Positions 45,590 to 54,805 are shown, counted from the first letter of the stretch. The stretch is DNA of 64,000 nucleotides from Candidatus Nitrospira kreftii (GCA_014058405.1 CP047423.1:1736001-1800000); one strand, 5' to 3'. The notes: generated from the letters alone by a model not told the origin. Translations and numbers: made by a program.

Positions 45590-45871
45590 TCAGCTGTTCG
45601 GTGGACGGAAGTTCTCGGCGACTTTCGATACGTCGGCCTGTTCTCCCAGTTTCAGGAAGGCCTTCATTTGCTTCCGAACCAGTTCCCGCCCACTCTCATC
45701 ACCGAGATTTACTTGATACTCATTGATGACCATCACTCGCATGCCTTCCCACTTCTTCCAGCAATCTGCACAGACCTTGTTTTTCACTTCCGCTTCCAGC
45801 TTGCCGAGAAACAGGGGAGTGGTGATCGCTTCACCGGTTTGACCACAGGTCACACACGAGACGTCTGCCAT
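45590..45871 (-). CDS. YggX-like Fe(2+)-trafficking protein with two CXXC motifs
   Basis: This 93-residue protein matches the iron-trafficking/oxidative-damage-protection family in its second half (MRVMVINEYQVNLGDESGRE). Unlike classical YggX it has two CXXC pairs, C6-VT-C9 and C34-AD-C37. These look like a zinc-ribbon or a metal site. It may therefore bind metal more tightly than YggX. It is monocistronic on the minus strand. Confidence 0.72.
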   Translation of the reverse strand: MADVSCVTCGQTGEAITTPLFLGKLEAEVKNKVCADCWKKWEGMRVMVINEYQVNLGDESGRELVRKQMKAFLKLGEQADVSKVAENFRPPNS

Positions 45872-46203
45872 ATAGAGAGCACTCCTTTTTTAATCTTCAA
45901 TCAAGGCAACAAAGAAAATGTTGAAACCCAGACACTTACATTATGAAGCATTCTATCAGAGATGTTCCGGCGAAGAAAAGGTCAAGGTGTCACACATATC
46001 TAATGCCGAGGGTTGTGAGTTACCGATCCGAATCTCGTAATAAACGATCGACGGGACCAACCCTGTGTTCTGCATTTGTTCCCCCGTCGCCGTGGTAGGA
46101 TGCTTTCGAGCATAAGTTCTTACCATCGACCCTTCTGAGCCCGGGCCGGGCTTGAACAGATCGTTCTGATGCGGATGATGTCACTCGCCAGTGTTGTTGC
46201 GGA
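45872..46203. other. intergenic region upstream of tRNA gene
   Basis: About 330 bases before the tRNA promoter contain no coding frame that I support. It includes a GCCCGGGCCGGGC run (46139-46151) that could form local structure. Confidence 0.35.
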
Positions 46204-46232
46204 TTGACCCTCCGGCGGCGGCATGCTAAAAA
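46204..46232 (+). promoter_or_regulatory. sigma-70-type promoter for tRNA-Leu
   Basis: TTGACC (46204-46209) and TAAAAA (46227-46232) are spaced by 17 bases. The -10 ends 27 bases before the mature tRNA 5' end. This fits a tRNA promoter with a short leader. Confidence 0.65.
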
Positions 46233-46259
46233 TACATCCGCTGTGAGATGTAGCTGTGT

Positions 46260-46346
46260 GCCCGGATGGCGGAACTGGCAGACGCGCCGGACTCAAAATC
46301 CGGTTCTCGCAAGAGAGTGGGAGTTCGACCCTCCCTCTGGGCACCA
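46260..46346 (+). tRNA. tRNA-Leu (CAA)
   Basis: The 87-base gene has acceptor stem GCCCGGA pairing with TCTGGGC. The anticodon stem-loop is CCGGA-CTCAAAA-TCCGG, giving anticodon CAA. A long class II variable arm and a T arm GGGAG-TTCGACC-CTCCC complete the fold. The 3' CCA is encoded. It reads UUG leucine codons. Confidence 0.95.
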
Positions 46347-46617
46347 TGATGTTAACTCGCTTGTCTAGATGCTACATATGTGTATGTTGCTTCATGTAGA
46401 TCAGGCCATAGGACTGATGGCTTCGCACGGTGAGACAGCAGGTACACAAGGGCTTGATTATCTCTTGACAGCGACGCGCTATTAGCCTAGGTTCTGTCTT
46501 ATTTCTCAATAACGTATGCGTACTCTCGCCCTGCAAAGTATCGTCTGTAAATCTCTTCAGAATAATTGTTTGATTTCTCGTCATAGCATCGCCGTCAACT
46601 TATTAAGGAGGCAGCAC

Positions 46618-47385
46618 ATGCGTACAATGTTGGCATTAGGAGCCGCAATTCTTTGCGTCGGCTCGCTGAATGTTGCAGTAGCTCAAGAGCGACTCCAGCA
46701 GTCATCCGGTGGATCTGCAATGGGAGTGGGAACGGGAGTTGGGGACGTTTCGGGGAACGCCAATCGCGTCCAGGCCTTTGATCGTAGTGCATTCCTTGAT
46801 CGTCTCTCCCTTCCTGAGACGATCTATGGGCGAGTCTTGGCCATCGATTTTCCGGCGGGGAAAATGCTGTTGGAAAGCGGTGGAAGCTCTCATGACGAAG
46901 GCCGTGCCGGGGCGGGGGCAATGAGCTCCATGACGGTCTACTTCGATGAAAAAACTAATTTTGACCAGCTCAAGGTGTTAAATAGTGGCGATGACATTTC
47001 GCTCCAAGTGATTGAAGCGACCGCACCTAATCAGGTATATGGCACCGGCCGCAAGATCGTTCGCGAAGTCTATTTGCTGCGCGGTAATGAGAGACTTGCC
47101 GGGTTTGGTGGATTAGGTCAACGTCCAAATCCTTCCACTGAACGTGGCATCGAAACGAGCAGTGGAAGTTTGACCGGTGGTATGCCGGGGTCTGTGCTGC
47201 CCGGAAAAATTACCGGATCGGTTGATACCACGATCGGTGAATACACGGGTTCGGCTCCATGCTGGAATTGTGAGCCGCAACCGGGATGGGGGTATAAGAC
47301 AGTCACTCCCGAAACAAAGGTCCCCAACATATCGGACTACGGAACCGATTCGTCAAAGCCAAATTTAGTAAAAGGCTTCAACTGA
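46618..47385 (+). CDS. periplasmic hypothetical protein, Gly/Ser-rich
   Basis: This is a 255-residue protein. The start at 46618 is fixed by TTAAGGAGG. The N-terminal signal peptide is MRTMLALGAAILCVGSLNVA (cleavage after VAQ near 24). The next 30 residues are Gly/Ser-rich. The middle, IYGRVLAIDFPAGKMLLES, then MTVYFDEKTNFDQL, looks like an OB-type beta domain. The C-terminal third is repetitive in Gly, Thr and Ser, with an aromatic CWNCEPQPGWGY. Function is unknown. A perfect terminator follows. Confidence 0.7.
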   Translation: MRTMLALGAAILCVGSLNVAVAQERLQQSSGGSAMGVGTGVGDVSGNANRVQAFDRSAFLDRLSLPETIYGRVLAIDFPAGKMLLESGGSSHDEGRAGAGAMSSMTVYFDEKTNFDQLKVLNSGDDISLQVIEATAPNQVYGTGRKIVREVYLLRGNERLAGFGGLGQRPNPSTERGIETSSGSLTGGMPGSVLPGKITGSVDTTIGEYTGSAPCWNCEPQPGWGYKTVTPETKVPNISDYGTDSSKPNLVKGFN

Positions 47386-47410
47386 AGCTTAGGTGAGGCC
47401 TAGATTTGCA

Positions 47411-47440
47411 GAAGGGGCAGCGATCGCTGCCCCTTCTTTC
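47411..47440 (+). terminator. strong rho-independent terminator
   Basis: A fully symmetric 26-base palindrome (47411-47436; arms around GGGGCAGCGA/TCGCTGCCCC) is followed by TTCTTTCT. It lies 25 bases after the periplasmic hypothetical gene. The symmetry could let it work in both directions, though only the plus side has T residues. Confidence 0.85.
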
Positions 47441-47529
47441 TATGGACTTTCCCATGTTATGCGAATTTGACTATCTCTCTTTTATGGCCTGGCAGTACAA
47501 CCTGAATGCCAAGCCATGCGAGCGACTGA

Positions 47530-47790
47530 ATGGGTGAGTATCAGAACTTTCCAGATGTCCCAGCATCAGAGCTTGATCTACGTGGCGTGATTTGTCCTTA
47601 CAACTTTGTAAAGACAAAATTGAAGCTCGAAACGATGAAGCAGGGCCAGGTACTCTCTGTGCTTCTGGATGAAGGGGATCCGATCCGGAATGTCCCGCGT
47701 AGCGTCGAGAACGAGGGGCACACTGTTTTGTCACAAGAGCGAGTTGAGCAAGCCTATCGAGTGTTGATCCGTCGAGAGGACAACGACTGA
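47530..47790 (+). CDS. TusA-like sulfur carrier family protein
   Basis: This 86-residue protein has the TusA/SirA fold pattern ELDLRGVICPYNFVKTKLKL, with the active cysteine kept but CPYN in place of the usual CPxP. VLSVLLDEGDPIRNVPRSVE and the C-terminal strand fit the family. Related proteins carry persulfide sulfur or take part in sulfur oxidation. Its 3' end overlaps the convergent rsmI gene by 37 bases. Confidence 0.82.
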   Translation: MGEYQNFPDVPASELDLRGVICPYNFVKTKLKLETMKQGQVLSVLLDEGDPIRNVPRSVENEGHTVLSQERVEQAYRVLIRREDND

Positions 47791-48518
47791 ACGCGATTCT
47801 TTGCCCTAACGGCCCGCCTCCTACGTTTTGTCCCTGCAATAACAAGCGTCATGTCTTCACCCGCTCGACCACGTAGCTTCTGAAGTATTTGGCGTGGCGT
47901 CCCGCAAAGAATACGTTCGTCCGACCGCGTCAAGTCGCAGGCAAGCACGACGCGACGTCGTGGGGTAACGACGGTCAGCGTCCGTAACGCATGTGCGACC
48001 GATGTCACCGTGCAAAAGACTATGGTGGGAATCTCTCGAGTCAGGACATCGGTTAGACAGCGAGCAATATGGGCAGGGCTGCTCGGCAGATGGCCTAAGA
48101 AATAGAACGAATCGCATGGCAATCCTGCCGCGGTTAGGGCTGCAATAACAACTGATGGACCCGGTACTGGGACTACTGGGATGTGATGTGCATGGGCTAA
48201 GGACACGAGTAGATGGCCCGGATCAGCAATCAAAGGAGATCCACAGTCCGATACGAGAGCGACATCGGCACCTTGCTGGAGGCGTTGCAGAAGAACCCTT
48301 GCTTTTTCTCTTAGGTTCGAGGGGCCATAGCTGGTCACCGTCGCATAAATCTGGTGATGGGCGAGGAGTTGTTGGGTTGCGATCGGGTCTTCAGACGCAA
48401 TAATATCGACGGTCCTCAGAATTCTAATGCTACGAACCGTGAGGTCGTCCGGGTGTCCGATCGGTACGGCAACAACATTGAGCTTCCCGATCCGCGGTGG
48501 GTGACTTTCCAAAGTCAT
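47754..48518 (-). CDS. rsmI: 16S rRNA 2'-O-methyltransferase RsmI family
   Basis: This 254-residue tetrapyrrole-methylase-fold protein starts at 48518 (MTLESHPPRIGKLNVVAVPI; GGAG upstream). Key parts are VPIGHPDDLTVRSIRILRTV, SDCGSPLIADPGHLLV and VPVPGPSVVIAALTAAGLPC. RsmI methylates C1402 of 16S rRNA. The N-terminal PIGHPDD differs slightly from the common PIGNLxD. The open frame extending to 48674 is not supported. It is divergent from the heme operon. Confidence 0.87.
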   Translation of the reverse strand: MTLESHPPRIGKLNVVAVPIGHPDDLTVRSIRILRTVDIIASEDPIATQQLLAHHQIYATVTSYGPSNLREKARVLLQRLQQGADVALVSDCGSPLIADPGHLLVSLAHAHHIPVVPVPGPSVVIAALTAAGLPCDSFYFLGHLPSSPAHIARCLTDVLTREIPTIVFCTVTSVAHALRTLTVVTPRRRVVLACDLTRSDERILCGTPRQILQKLRGRAGEDMTLVIAGTKRRRRAVRAKNRVQSLSSRRINTR

Positions 48519-48624
48519 TGTAGCTCCGAGGTTTTGTTGACTCCGTTTGGTTCGCATCGATATAATTTCCCACTTATCTTGTTGACTTAGGATCCTGAGA
48601 CATTGCGGGGGGGGGGTATTCCCG

Positions 48625-49428
48625 ATGGCAGCCGTCTGTTTCATGATGACCCTGGTCCTGTATATTGTGGCCACGGTATCGTTTTTTTCTTATTCACTCC
48701 GACGCTCAGAAGCCTTGTCAAAAGTGTCACTCGGCGTTACAGTCGGTGGCTTCGTTTCCCACACGATTGCTCTTGTCATAAGAATGGTAGGGCCCTCTTC
48801 ATCGGCACCACCCAGTTTTTCAGACGCCCTATCCTTCCTGTCTTGGATGATTATCCTCGTGTTTTTGGTGGTTGAGTTCCGCCATCGGATCCATGTTCTT
48901 GGGTCCTTCATGGTGCCTTTGGCTCTCGTCTCTTTAGTTTCGGCGGCAGCTCTCCCAGAAACCGTGCCGACCCTACAACCAGTCTTGAAGACTCTGTGGT
49001 TTCATGTGACGCTCAGCATGTTGGGCACCGTCGGGTTCACGGTGGCCTTCGTTGCAGGAGTGATGTACCTGATACAAGATCGGCTCCTCAAGTCTAAACA
49101 GTTCAACGTGCTCTATAGCAAGCTCCCTGCGCTCGATTTTCTCGATCACCTGAACCAACAATCAATTGTCCTGGGATTTCCATTGCTGACGCTGGGCATC
49201 GTAACCGGAGCGATCTCAGCTGACTTTTCGCGTGGGTCCTATGTGAGCTGGAATCCGGAGCAAACGTGGGCGCTCGTCACCTGGGTCTTCTACTTCGTCG
49301 TCTTGCTTGGAAGACTGACCGTAGGCTGGAGGGCCAAACGCGCAGCATACTTGACCGTCATCGGATTTGCCGGCGTGATTCTCACGCTCGTGGGTGTGGT
49401 GCTCAAGGGGAATACTTCCTTGTCATGA
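48625..49428 (+). CDS. CcsA/HemX-type cytochrome c assembly membrane protein
   Basis: This 267-residue protein has about eight transmembrane helices. It belongs to the CcmC/CcsA/HemX group, recognised by FHVTLSMLGTVGFTVAFVAG and the W-rich segment GSYVSWNPEQTWALVTW near the C-terminus. It lies 18 bases upstream of hemA. That position is typical for HemX, a membrane protein that affects glutamyl-tRNA reductase levels in other bacteria. A role in cytochrome c heme handling is equally possible. A G-rich stretch precedes the ATG. Confidence 0.85.
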   Translation: MAAVCFMMTLVLYIVATVSFFSYSLRRSEALSKVSLGVTVGGFVSHTIALVIRMVGPSSSAPPSFSDALSFLSWMIILVFLVVEFRHRIHVLGSFMVPLALVSLVSAAALPETVPTLQPVLKTLWFHVTLSMLGTVGFTVAFVAGVMYLIQDRLLKSKQFNVLYSKLPALDFLDHLNQQSIVLGFPLLTLGIVTGAISADFSRGSYVSWNPEQTWALVTWVFYFVVLLGRLTVGWRAKRAAYLTVIGFAGVILTLVGVVLKGNTSLS

Positions 49429-49446
49429 AATAGGTGTAATGGTCTC

Positions 49447-50838
49447 ATGCATCTGATTGTCGTTGGATTGAGCCATAAGACAGCCCCGGTCGAAATCCGA
49501 GAACAACTCGCTGTTCCAGAGAGTCGTCTTGGAGAAGCCCTCACTCGACTGTGTTCGTATCCCGGCATCAAGGAAGGCATTCTGCTCTCGACGTGTAATC
49601 GAGTCGAGGTGTATTCCGTCGTCGATGACGTGGACACTGGTTATGGACGGATCCAAGAATTTCTTGCCGACACCCATCTCTCATTGTCTTCTGAGCAGTT
49701 GACACCACATTTATATTGGCATACCGGGGACAGAGCGATCGCACATCTGTTCAGGGTAGCGGCCAGTCTTGACTCAATGATCATTGGAGAATCTCAAATC
49801 CTCGGACAACTTAAGGATGCCTTTGAAATGGCGCTGGCCCATAAGACGACCGGCGTGATCATGAACAAAGTCGTCAAAAAGGCGATCTCCGTGGCCAAGC
49901 GCGTGCGGACCGAGACGAAGATCTCAGAAATGGCAGTCTCGGTCAGCTATGCCGCGGTCGAGCTGGCCAAGAAAATTTTCTCGAATCTTCACGAGAAAAC
50001 CGTGCTGTTGATCGGAGCGGGGGAAATGGCCAAGCTGGCGGCTCGACATTTGCTGGCTCACGGAGTGGGGCACGTGCGTATTACGACAAGAACGCCGCAG
50101 CATGCGGTAGATCTCGCAGCCAAATTCGGTGGGACCGCGGTCCCATTCGATCAATTCAAGGACGACATGGCGTCGGCGGACATCGTATTGGTCTCCACTG
50201 GGGCGTCGCACTATCTTGTTGGGGCCGAGGATGTCCACCGGGCGGTCGCAGAACGGATGAATCGTCCCATGTTCTTGATCGATATTTCCGTTCCCAGGAA
50301 TATCGATCCGGCCGTTCGCCATGTCGACAACGCGTTTCTCTTCGACATCGACGATCTCAAACAGCGCGTTGAACAAAACCGGGCCGAACGAATGCGAGAG
50401 GCCGAAAAGGCCGAGCGGATGGTCCTTGAAGAAGTGACCACCTTACTCGACTGGATGAAATCCTTGGAGGTTACTCCGACGATCGTCGCCCTCCGAAACC
50501 GGGTTGACGATATCAAGCGAGCCGAGGTGGAAAAGGTGTTGAGCCGATTAGGACATCTTTCTTCGCAAGATCGCGAACTGGTCGAAGGGCTGGCCTCCTC
50601 TATCGTGAACAAATTGATCCATCCCACTATGATCACACTGAAGACTGAAGTGAATTCTTCGAGCGGCCCTGCGTTCGTCGAAGCGGCTCGCCGATTTTTT
50701 CACCTGGACCGGCCCGCCTCCGCTGGTCGACAATCGGAAGACTATGTTGAACCGGATCGCTGCTCCAACGAACAAGCGGAAGAATTAGAACCTGACGAGT
50801 CGGCTCAGAAACCATCAATGCGTAAACAAGCCCGCTGA
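49447..50838 (+). CDS. hemA: glutamyl-tRNA reductase
   Basis: This 463-residue enzyme begins LIVVGLSHKTAPVEIREQLA, with catalytic Cys50 in LLSTCNRVEVY. It contains ASLDSMIIGESQILGQLKDA and the NADPH domain VLLIGAGEMAKLAARHL. It makes glutamate semialdehyde, the first step of C5-pathway tetrapyrrole synthesis. The C-terminal extension after residue 420 is hydrophilic and poorly conserved. It is the second gene of the heme operon. Confidence 0.97.
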   Translation: MHLIVVGLSHKTAPVEIREQLAVPESRLGEALTRLCSYPGIKEGILLSTCNRVEVYSVVDDVDTGYGRIQEFLADTHLSLSSEQLTPHLYWHTGDRAIAHLFRVAASLDSMIIGESQILGQLKDAFEMALAHKTTGVIMNKVVKKAISVAKRVRTETKISEMAVSVSYAAVELAKKIFSNLHEKTVLLIGAGEMAKLAARHLLAHGVGHVRITTRTPQHAVDLAAKFGGTAVPFDQFKDDMASADIVLVSTGASHYLVGAEDVHRAVAERMNRPMFLIDISVPRNIDPAVRHVDNAFLFDIDDLKQRVEQNRAERMREAEKAERMVLEEVTTLLDWMKSLEVTPTIVALRNRVDDIKRAEVEKVLSRLGHLSSQDRELVEGLASSIVNKLIHPTMITLKTEVNSSSGPAFVEAARRFFHLDRPASAGRQSEDYVEPDRCSNEQAEELEPDESAQKPSMRKQAR

Positions 50839-50867
50839 CCCTCTGGCAAAAGAAAAAGGATCTCTGA

Positions 50868-51815
50868 GTGTCGACACAACCTAACCAGCGCCCAACTTTG
50901 GTTCTTGGCACACGAGGAAGCAAATTGGCCCTGTGCCAAAGCGAATGGTTTCAATCTAAGATTCAAGAAGTGGCGCCGGAGGTTCGAGTGACGCTGCGGA
51001 AGATTCAAACGTCCGGCGACAAGATTGTGGACGTTCCATTGGCAAAAATAGGGGGGAAGGGCCTGTTTGTCAAAGAAATCGAAGACGCTTTGCTCACCGG
51101 AGAAATTGATTTCGCCGTCCACAGCATGAAGGATGTTCCCGCGCAGTTGCCGGATGGGCTCGATATTCTCTGTATTCCACCACGTGAGGATGCGCGTGAT
51201 GCCTTCATCAGCCGTGAAGGGTGTTTGTTTCAGGATCTCCCAGTGGGAGCCACGATTGGGACGGCAAGCCTTCGACGCCAGGCCCAACTGTTACATGCCA
51301 GGCCAGATCTGAAGATCACCATGCTGCGCGGCAATCTTGATACCCGCCTGAGAAAACTTAAGGAGGGACAGTTCGACGCCATCATCTTGGCCGCTGCCGG
51401 TCTGCATCGATTGGCATGGTCCCAGAGGATCACAGAATATCTTCCCCCTATCCTGAGTCTGCCTGCGATAGGCCAGGGGGCGCTTGGTATCGAAGGGCGA
51501 GCCAACGATGAATTCGTGCGGTCCATTTTATCGCGACTGAATGATCAAGACACTCATACAACGGTGACGGCGGAACGGGCCTTCTTGCACCGTCTCGAAG
51601 GTGGCTGTCAGGTTCCCATCGCTGCGTACGCCACCCTGGCTGATGAACATCTGGCTTTGGATGGCCTTGTCGCAAGTGTCGATGGGAAGACCGTCATTCG
51701 AGATCAGATCAAAGGGACGTCTCAGCAGGCGTATTCGCTGGGTGTCCAGTTGGCTGATCGGTTGCTGTCGAGGGGAGGGGATAGGATTCTCAGGGAGATT
51801 TACGGGTCAGCATGA
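50868..51815 (+). CDS. hemC: hydroxymethylbilane synthase (porphobilinogen deaminase)
   Basis: This 315-residue enzyme starts with GTG and reads VLGTRGSKLALCQSEW near residue 10. It has AVHSMKDVPAQLPDGL and the dipyrromethane cofactor Cys247 in LEGGCQVPIAAYA. It polymerises four porphobilinogens. Its stop overlaps the start of the CobA-HemD gene by 4 bases (ATGA), so translation is coupled. Confidence 0.97.
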   Translation: MSTQPNQRPTLVLGTRGSKLALCQSEWFQSKIQEVAPEVRVTLRKIQTSGDKIVDVPLAKIGGKGLFVKEIEDALLTGEIDFAVHSMKDVPAQLPDGLDILCIPPREDARDAFISREGCLFQDLPVGATIGTASLRRQAQLLHARPDLKITMLRGNLDTRLRKLKEGQFDAIILAAAGLHRLAWSQRITEYLPPILSLPAIGQGALGIEGRANDEFVRSILSRLNDQDTHTTVTAERAFLHRLEGGCQVPIAAYATLADEHLALDGLVASVDGKTVIRDQIKGTSQQAYSLGVQLADRLLSRGGDRILREIYGSA

Positions 51816-53380
51816 CTAAGTTGCGGCAAACCCGTGGCAAAGTATATCTAGTCGGAGCCGGCCCCGGAGATCCCGGTCTCCTGACAGTTCGAGGAAAGGA
51901 GTGCCTGAAGCAGGCGGACGTAATTCTTTACGATTACCTTGCCAATCCAGCACTACTCTCCTACGCTCCAGATCAGGCTGAACGACTGTATGTCGGACGA
52001 CGTGGTAAAGGATCGTACCCGGAGCAAGAGACCATCAGTCGTCTCCTCATTGAGCGAGCGCGAGCGCAGAAGGTGGTGGTGCGATTAAAAGGAGGTGATC
52101 CGTTCGTCTTCGGTCGAGGTGGTGAAGAGGCAGAAGCGTTGGCAGCAGCTGGGATAGAGTTTGAAGTTGTTCCTGGAGTGACCGCAGCCATTGCAGTGCC
52201 TGCCTACGCCGGGATCCCCGTCACGCATCGAACGTTAGCTTCTACGCTGACGATCGTTACCGGACATGAGGACCCTGAGAAACCTACCACTGCGTTGGAT
52301 TGGTCACGACTCGCTGGCAGCCAAGGCACGTTGGTGTTCCTGATGGGCATGAAGAACCTCTCAATGATCACAACGCGGCTGATTGAGGAGGGACTGACAC
52401 CATCGACACCTGTAGCCATCACTCGTTGGGGCACAAGGGTCTCTCAACAAACCATCGTCGGCACCTTGGCCGATATTGCGCAAAAATCTGGGCTGGCGAG
52501 ACTGGAGCCTCCGACGGTCATCGTCGTGGGCGAGGTGGTTCGACTCAGGCCAACACTCAACTGGTTTGAGCAACGTCCACTCTTCGGCAAACGGGTGTTG
52601 ATGACACGGGCAAAAGAACAGGCTGGCGAATTGGCTTCCCTTCTGGCCGGTTATGGAGCTGAGGCCGTCGAAGCTCCGACAATCAAAATTGTCCCCCCTC
52701 TCGATTGGGCGCCCGTCGATCAGGCGATCTCCAAAATTGAGACCTACCACTGGATTTTGTTCACCAGTGTGAACGGAGTGGACCGTTTTATGACTCGATT
52801 GTGGGCCAAGGAGCTCGATTCCCGCTGTTTGGCAGGGCGGCAACTATGCTGCATCGGACCCCGCACCGCTCAGGAGTTGGAAAAGTACGGAGTCAAAGCG
52901 GATCTGATACCGACGGACTATCAGGCCGAAGGAGTGTTAGAAGCACTCGTACAACAGAATCTCAAAGAGACGCGGATCCTGATCCCTCGTGCCGAGGTGG
53001 CTCGAGAGCTCTTGCCGGAGGAACTTCGTGCTCATGGTGCTCATGTCGACGTCATTCCAGTGTACCGAACCGTTACACCTGCTCAAGATGCCGGAGGATG
53101 GCGGCAGCAGCTCATGGATCGTTTGATACATGTTGTCACCTTCACAAGTTCTTCAACTGTTCAAAACTTTGTGTCCATGCTCGGAGGAGTGGACGCCGTG
53201 AAGCCGCTCGTGCAATCTGTGGCGATCGCGTGTATCGGACCCATCACAGCGAAAACCGCCGAGGCGTATGGATTGACCGTTTCGATTATGCCGAAAGAAA
53301 ATACGATCCCGGCGCTGGTGGATGCAATTGTCCGTCACTATCAAAGCCATGACCAGGTTGCCACGGGAGCTCCATCGTAA
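51812..53380 (+). CDS. uroporphyrinogen III methyltransferase / uroporphyrinogen III synthase fusion
   Basis: This 522-residue fusion has two halves. Residues about 8-255 are a SUMT (CobA/CysG-C) methylase: KVYLVGAGPGDPGLLTVRGK, VVVRLKGGDPFVFGRGGEEA, GIPVTHRTLAS. Residues about 265-515 are HemD: RVLMTRAKEQAGELASLL, TSVNGVDRFM, TFTSSSTVQNF. The HemD half closes the tetrapyrrole ring and the CobA half methylates it toward siroheme or cobalamin. Together with HemA, HemC and HemB it gives uroporphyrinogen III and precorrin-2. Confidence 0.95.
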   Translation: MTKLRQTRGKVYLVGAGPGDPGLLTVRGKECLKQADVILYDYLANPALLSYAPDQAERLYVGRRGKGSYPEQETISRLLIERARAQKVVVRLKGGDPFVFGRGGEEAEALAAAGIEFEVVPGVTAAIAVPAYAGIPVTHRTLASTLTIVTGHEDPEKPTTALDWSRLAGSQGTLVFLMGMKNLSMITTRLIEEGLTPSTPVAITRWGTRVSQQTIVGTLADIAQKSGLARLEPPTVIVVGEVVRLRPTLNWFEQRPLFGKRVLMTRAKEQAGELASLLAGYGAEAVEAPTIKIVPPLDWAPVDQAISKIETYHWILFTSVNGVDRFMTRLWAKELDSRCLAGRQLCCIGPRTAQELEKYGVKADLIPTDYQAEGVLEALVQQNLKETRILIPRAEVARELLPEELRAHGAHVDVIPVYRTVTPAQDAGGWRQQLMDRLIHVVTFTSSSTVQNFVSMLGGVDAVKPLVQSVAIACIGPITAKTAEAYGLTVSIMPKENTIPALVDAIVRHYQSHDQVATGAPS

Positions 53381-53426
53381 TGTCAGCAGAGACAATACTC
53401 GTATTTCTATATAACAGGAGGGTGAG

Positions 53427-53819
53427 ATGGTTCCTGTAAAGTCTTTTATGATCCCCCGAGAAAAGTTCGTGACGGTCCCGCGTGACACCGACACACAGAC
53501 GGCCGCCCGCATTATGCGAGATCGTGGGATCGGCAGCTTGTTCGTGACCAATGATCGCGAAATTATTGGAATCATCACGGATACGGACATGATGCGCCGG
53601 GTGGTTGCCGCCGGGGCCGACGCCACGAAGACCATGGTGGAGCAAATTATGTCGGCGCCGATCATGACCATCGAGGAGAGCAAAACGCTCTTAGATGCCA
53701 ACGATCTGATGGCGCAATCTCATCTTCGGCATTTAGGGGTCACACGCGAAGGCCAGTTGGTCGGCGTCATCTCTGTTCGAGACCTCGTCGTCTTCTTGAC
53801 GAACCTTCCGAGAAAGTAA
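53427..53819 (+). CDS. two-CBS-domain protein in heme operon
   Basis: This 130-residue protein starts at an ATG with AGGAGGG upstream. It has two CBS repeats: MIPREKFVTVPRDTDTQTAA to GIITDTDMMRRV, then MSAPIMTIEESKTLLDANDL to GVISVRDLVVFL. It lies between cobA-hemD and hemB, with 8 bases to hemB. CBS pairs usually sense adenine nucleotides. A regulatory link to tetrapyrrole synthesis is suggested only by position. A paralogue lies at 27504. Confidence 0.88.
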   Translation: MVPVKSFMIPREKFVTVPRDTDTQTAARIMRDRGIGSLFVTNDREIIGIITDTDMMRRVVAAGADATKTMVEQIMSAPIMTIEESKTLLDANDLMAQSHLRHLGVTREGQLVGVISVRDLVVFLTNLPRK

Positions 53820-53827
53820 GGTAGGAT

Positions 53828-54799
53828 ATGGCGTTTCCGATTCAACGGCTCCGACGACTGCGGCAGCATGAGTCAATGCGAAGGATGGTCCGTGAGACGA
53901 CGCTATCCCCGTCGGATTTTATCTACCCACTCTTTGTCGTGGAAGGACAGGATCGCCATGAAGAAATTATTTCGATGCCGGGTCAGTTTCGGCTCTCTGT
54001 CGATCTACTGGTCAAGGAAGCCGACGATATTCTGAGACTAGGTATTCCAGCTATCATTCTATTCGGCATTCCAGCGAACAAGGATGAGCGCGGAAGCTCA
54101 GGATGGGACCCCAACGGGATCGTGCAGCGGGCGATTCGAGCAGTCAAGCAACAGGTGCCCGAGTTGCTGGTTATGACTGATGTGTGCATCGACGAATATA
54201 CGACTCACGGGCACTGCGGAATCGTGAAGAACGGCAAAATCCTGAACGATGAAACCCTGGAGTGCCTCACGCTCATGGCTCGCACGCATGCTGAGGCGGG
54301 AGCTGATATGGTAGCCCCTTCGGATATGATGGATGGGCGTGTCGCTGCAATTCGGAGGGAGTTGGATCGGTCGGGGTTCTCGGATCTGCCGATCATGGCA
54401 TACGCCGCCAAATTTTCATCGTGTTTCTACGCTCCCTTTCGAGAGGCTGCGTTCTCGAGTCCACAATTCGGCGACCGCCAGTCCTACCAGATGGATCCGG
54501 CGAATGCACGCGAAGCGCTTCGAGAAATCGAACTCGATGTCGAGGAGGGCGCCGATATCGTGATGGTCAAGCCGGCGCTACCTTATCTGGATATCATCTC
54601 GACGGCTCGTGGCCGAACATTGCTCCCTCTGGCGGCCTACCAGGTGAGCGGTGAGTACAGCATGATCAAGGCTGCGGCACAAGCGGGGTGGCTCGATGAA
54701 TCACGCGCCATGATGGAATCGCTCTTGGCGATCAAACGGGCAGGAGCAGATCTTATCTTGTCATACTTCGCTAAAGATGCCGCCAAATTGCTTCACTGA
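53828..54799 (+). CDS. hemB: delta-aminolevulinic acid dehydratase (porphobilinogen synthase)
   Basis: This 323-residue enzyme has catalytic lysines Lys195 ([14 protein letters not shown]) and Lys248 ([10 protein letters not shown]). The metal site reads C120-I-D122-EYTTHGH-C130. Enterobacterial zinc enzymes have Cys at all three places, so the middle ligand is Asp here, a mixed type between the zinc and magnesium forms. It condenses two aminolevulinates. It is the last classical gene of the heme set, followed by ribF after 6 bases. Confidence 0.97.
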   Translation: MAFPIQRLRRLRQHESMRRMVRETTLSPSDFIYPLFVVEGQDRHEEIISMPGQFRLSVDLLVKEADDILRLGIPAIILFGIPANKDERGSSGWDPNGIVQRAIRAVKQQVPELLVMTDVCIDEYTTHGHCGIVKNGKILNDETLECLTLMARTHAEAGADMVAPSDMMDGRVAAIRRELDRSGFSDLPIMAYAAKFSSCFYAPFREAAFSSPQFGDRQSYQMDPANAREALREIELDVEEGADIVMVKPALPYLDIISTARGRTLLPLAAYQVSGEYSMIKAAAQAGWLDESRAMMESLLAIKRAGADLILSYFAKDAAKLLH

Positions 54800-54805
54800 T
54801 CGAAA

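Noticed and set aside
46120..46347. Minus-strand frame covering the tRNA-Leu gene
   Set aside because: It is antisense to a complete tRNA and its promoter; tRNA arms explain the sequence.
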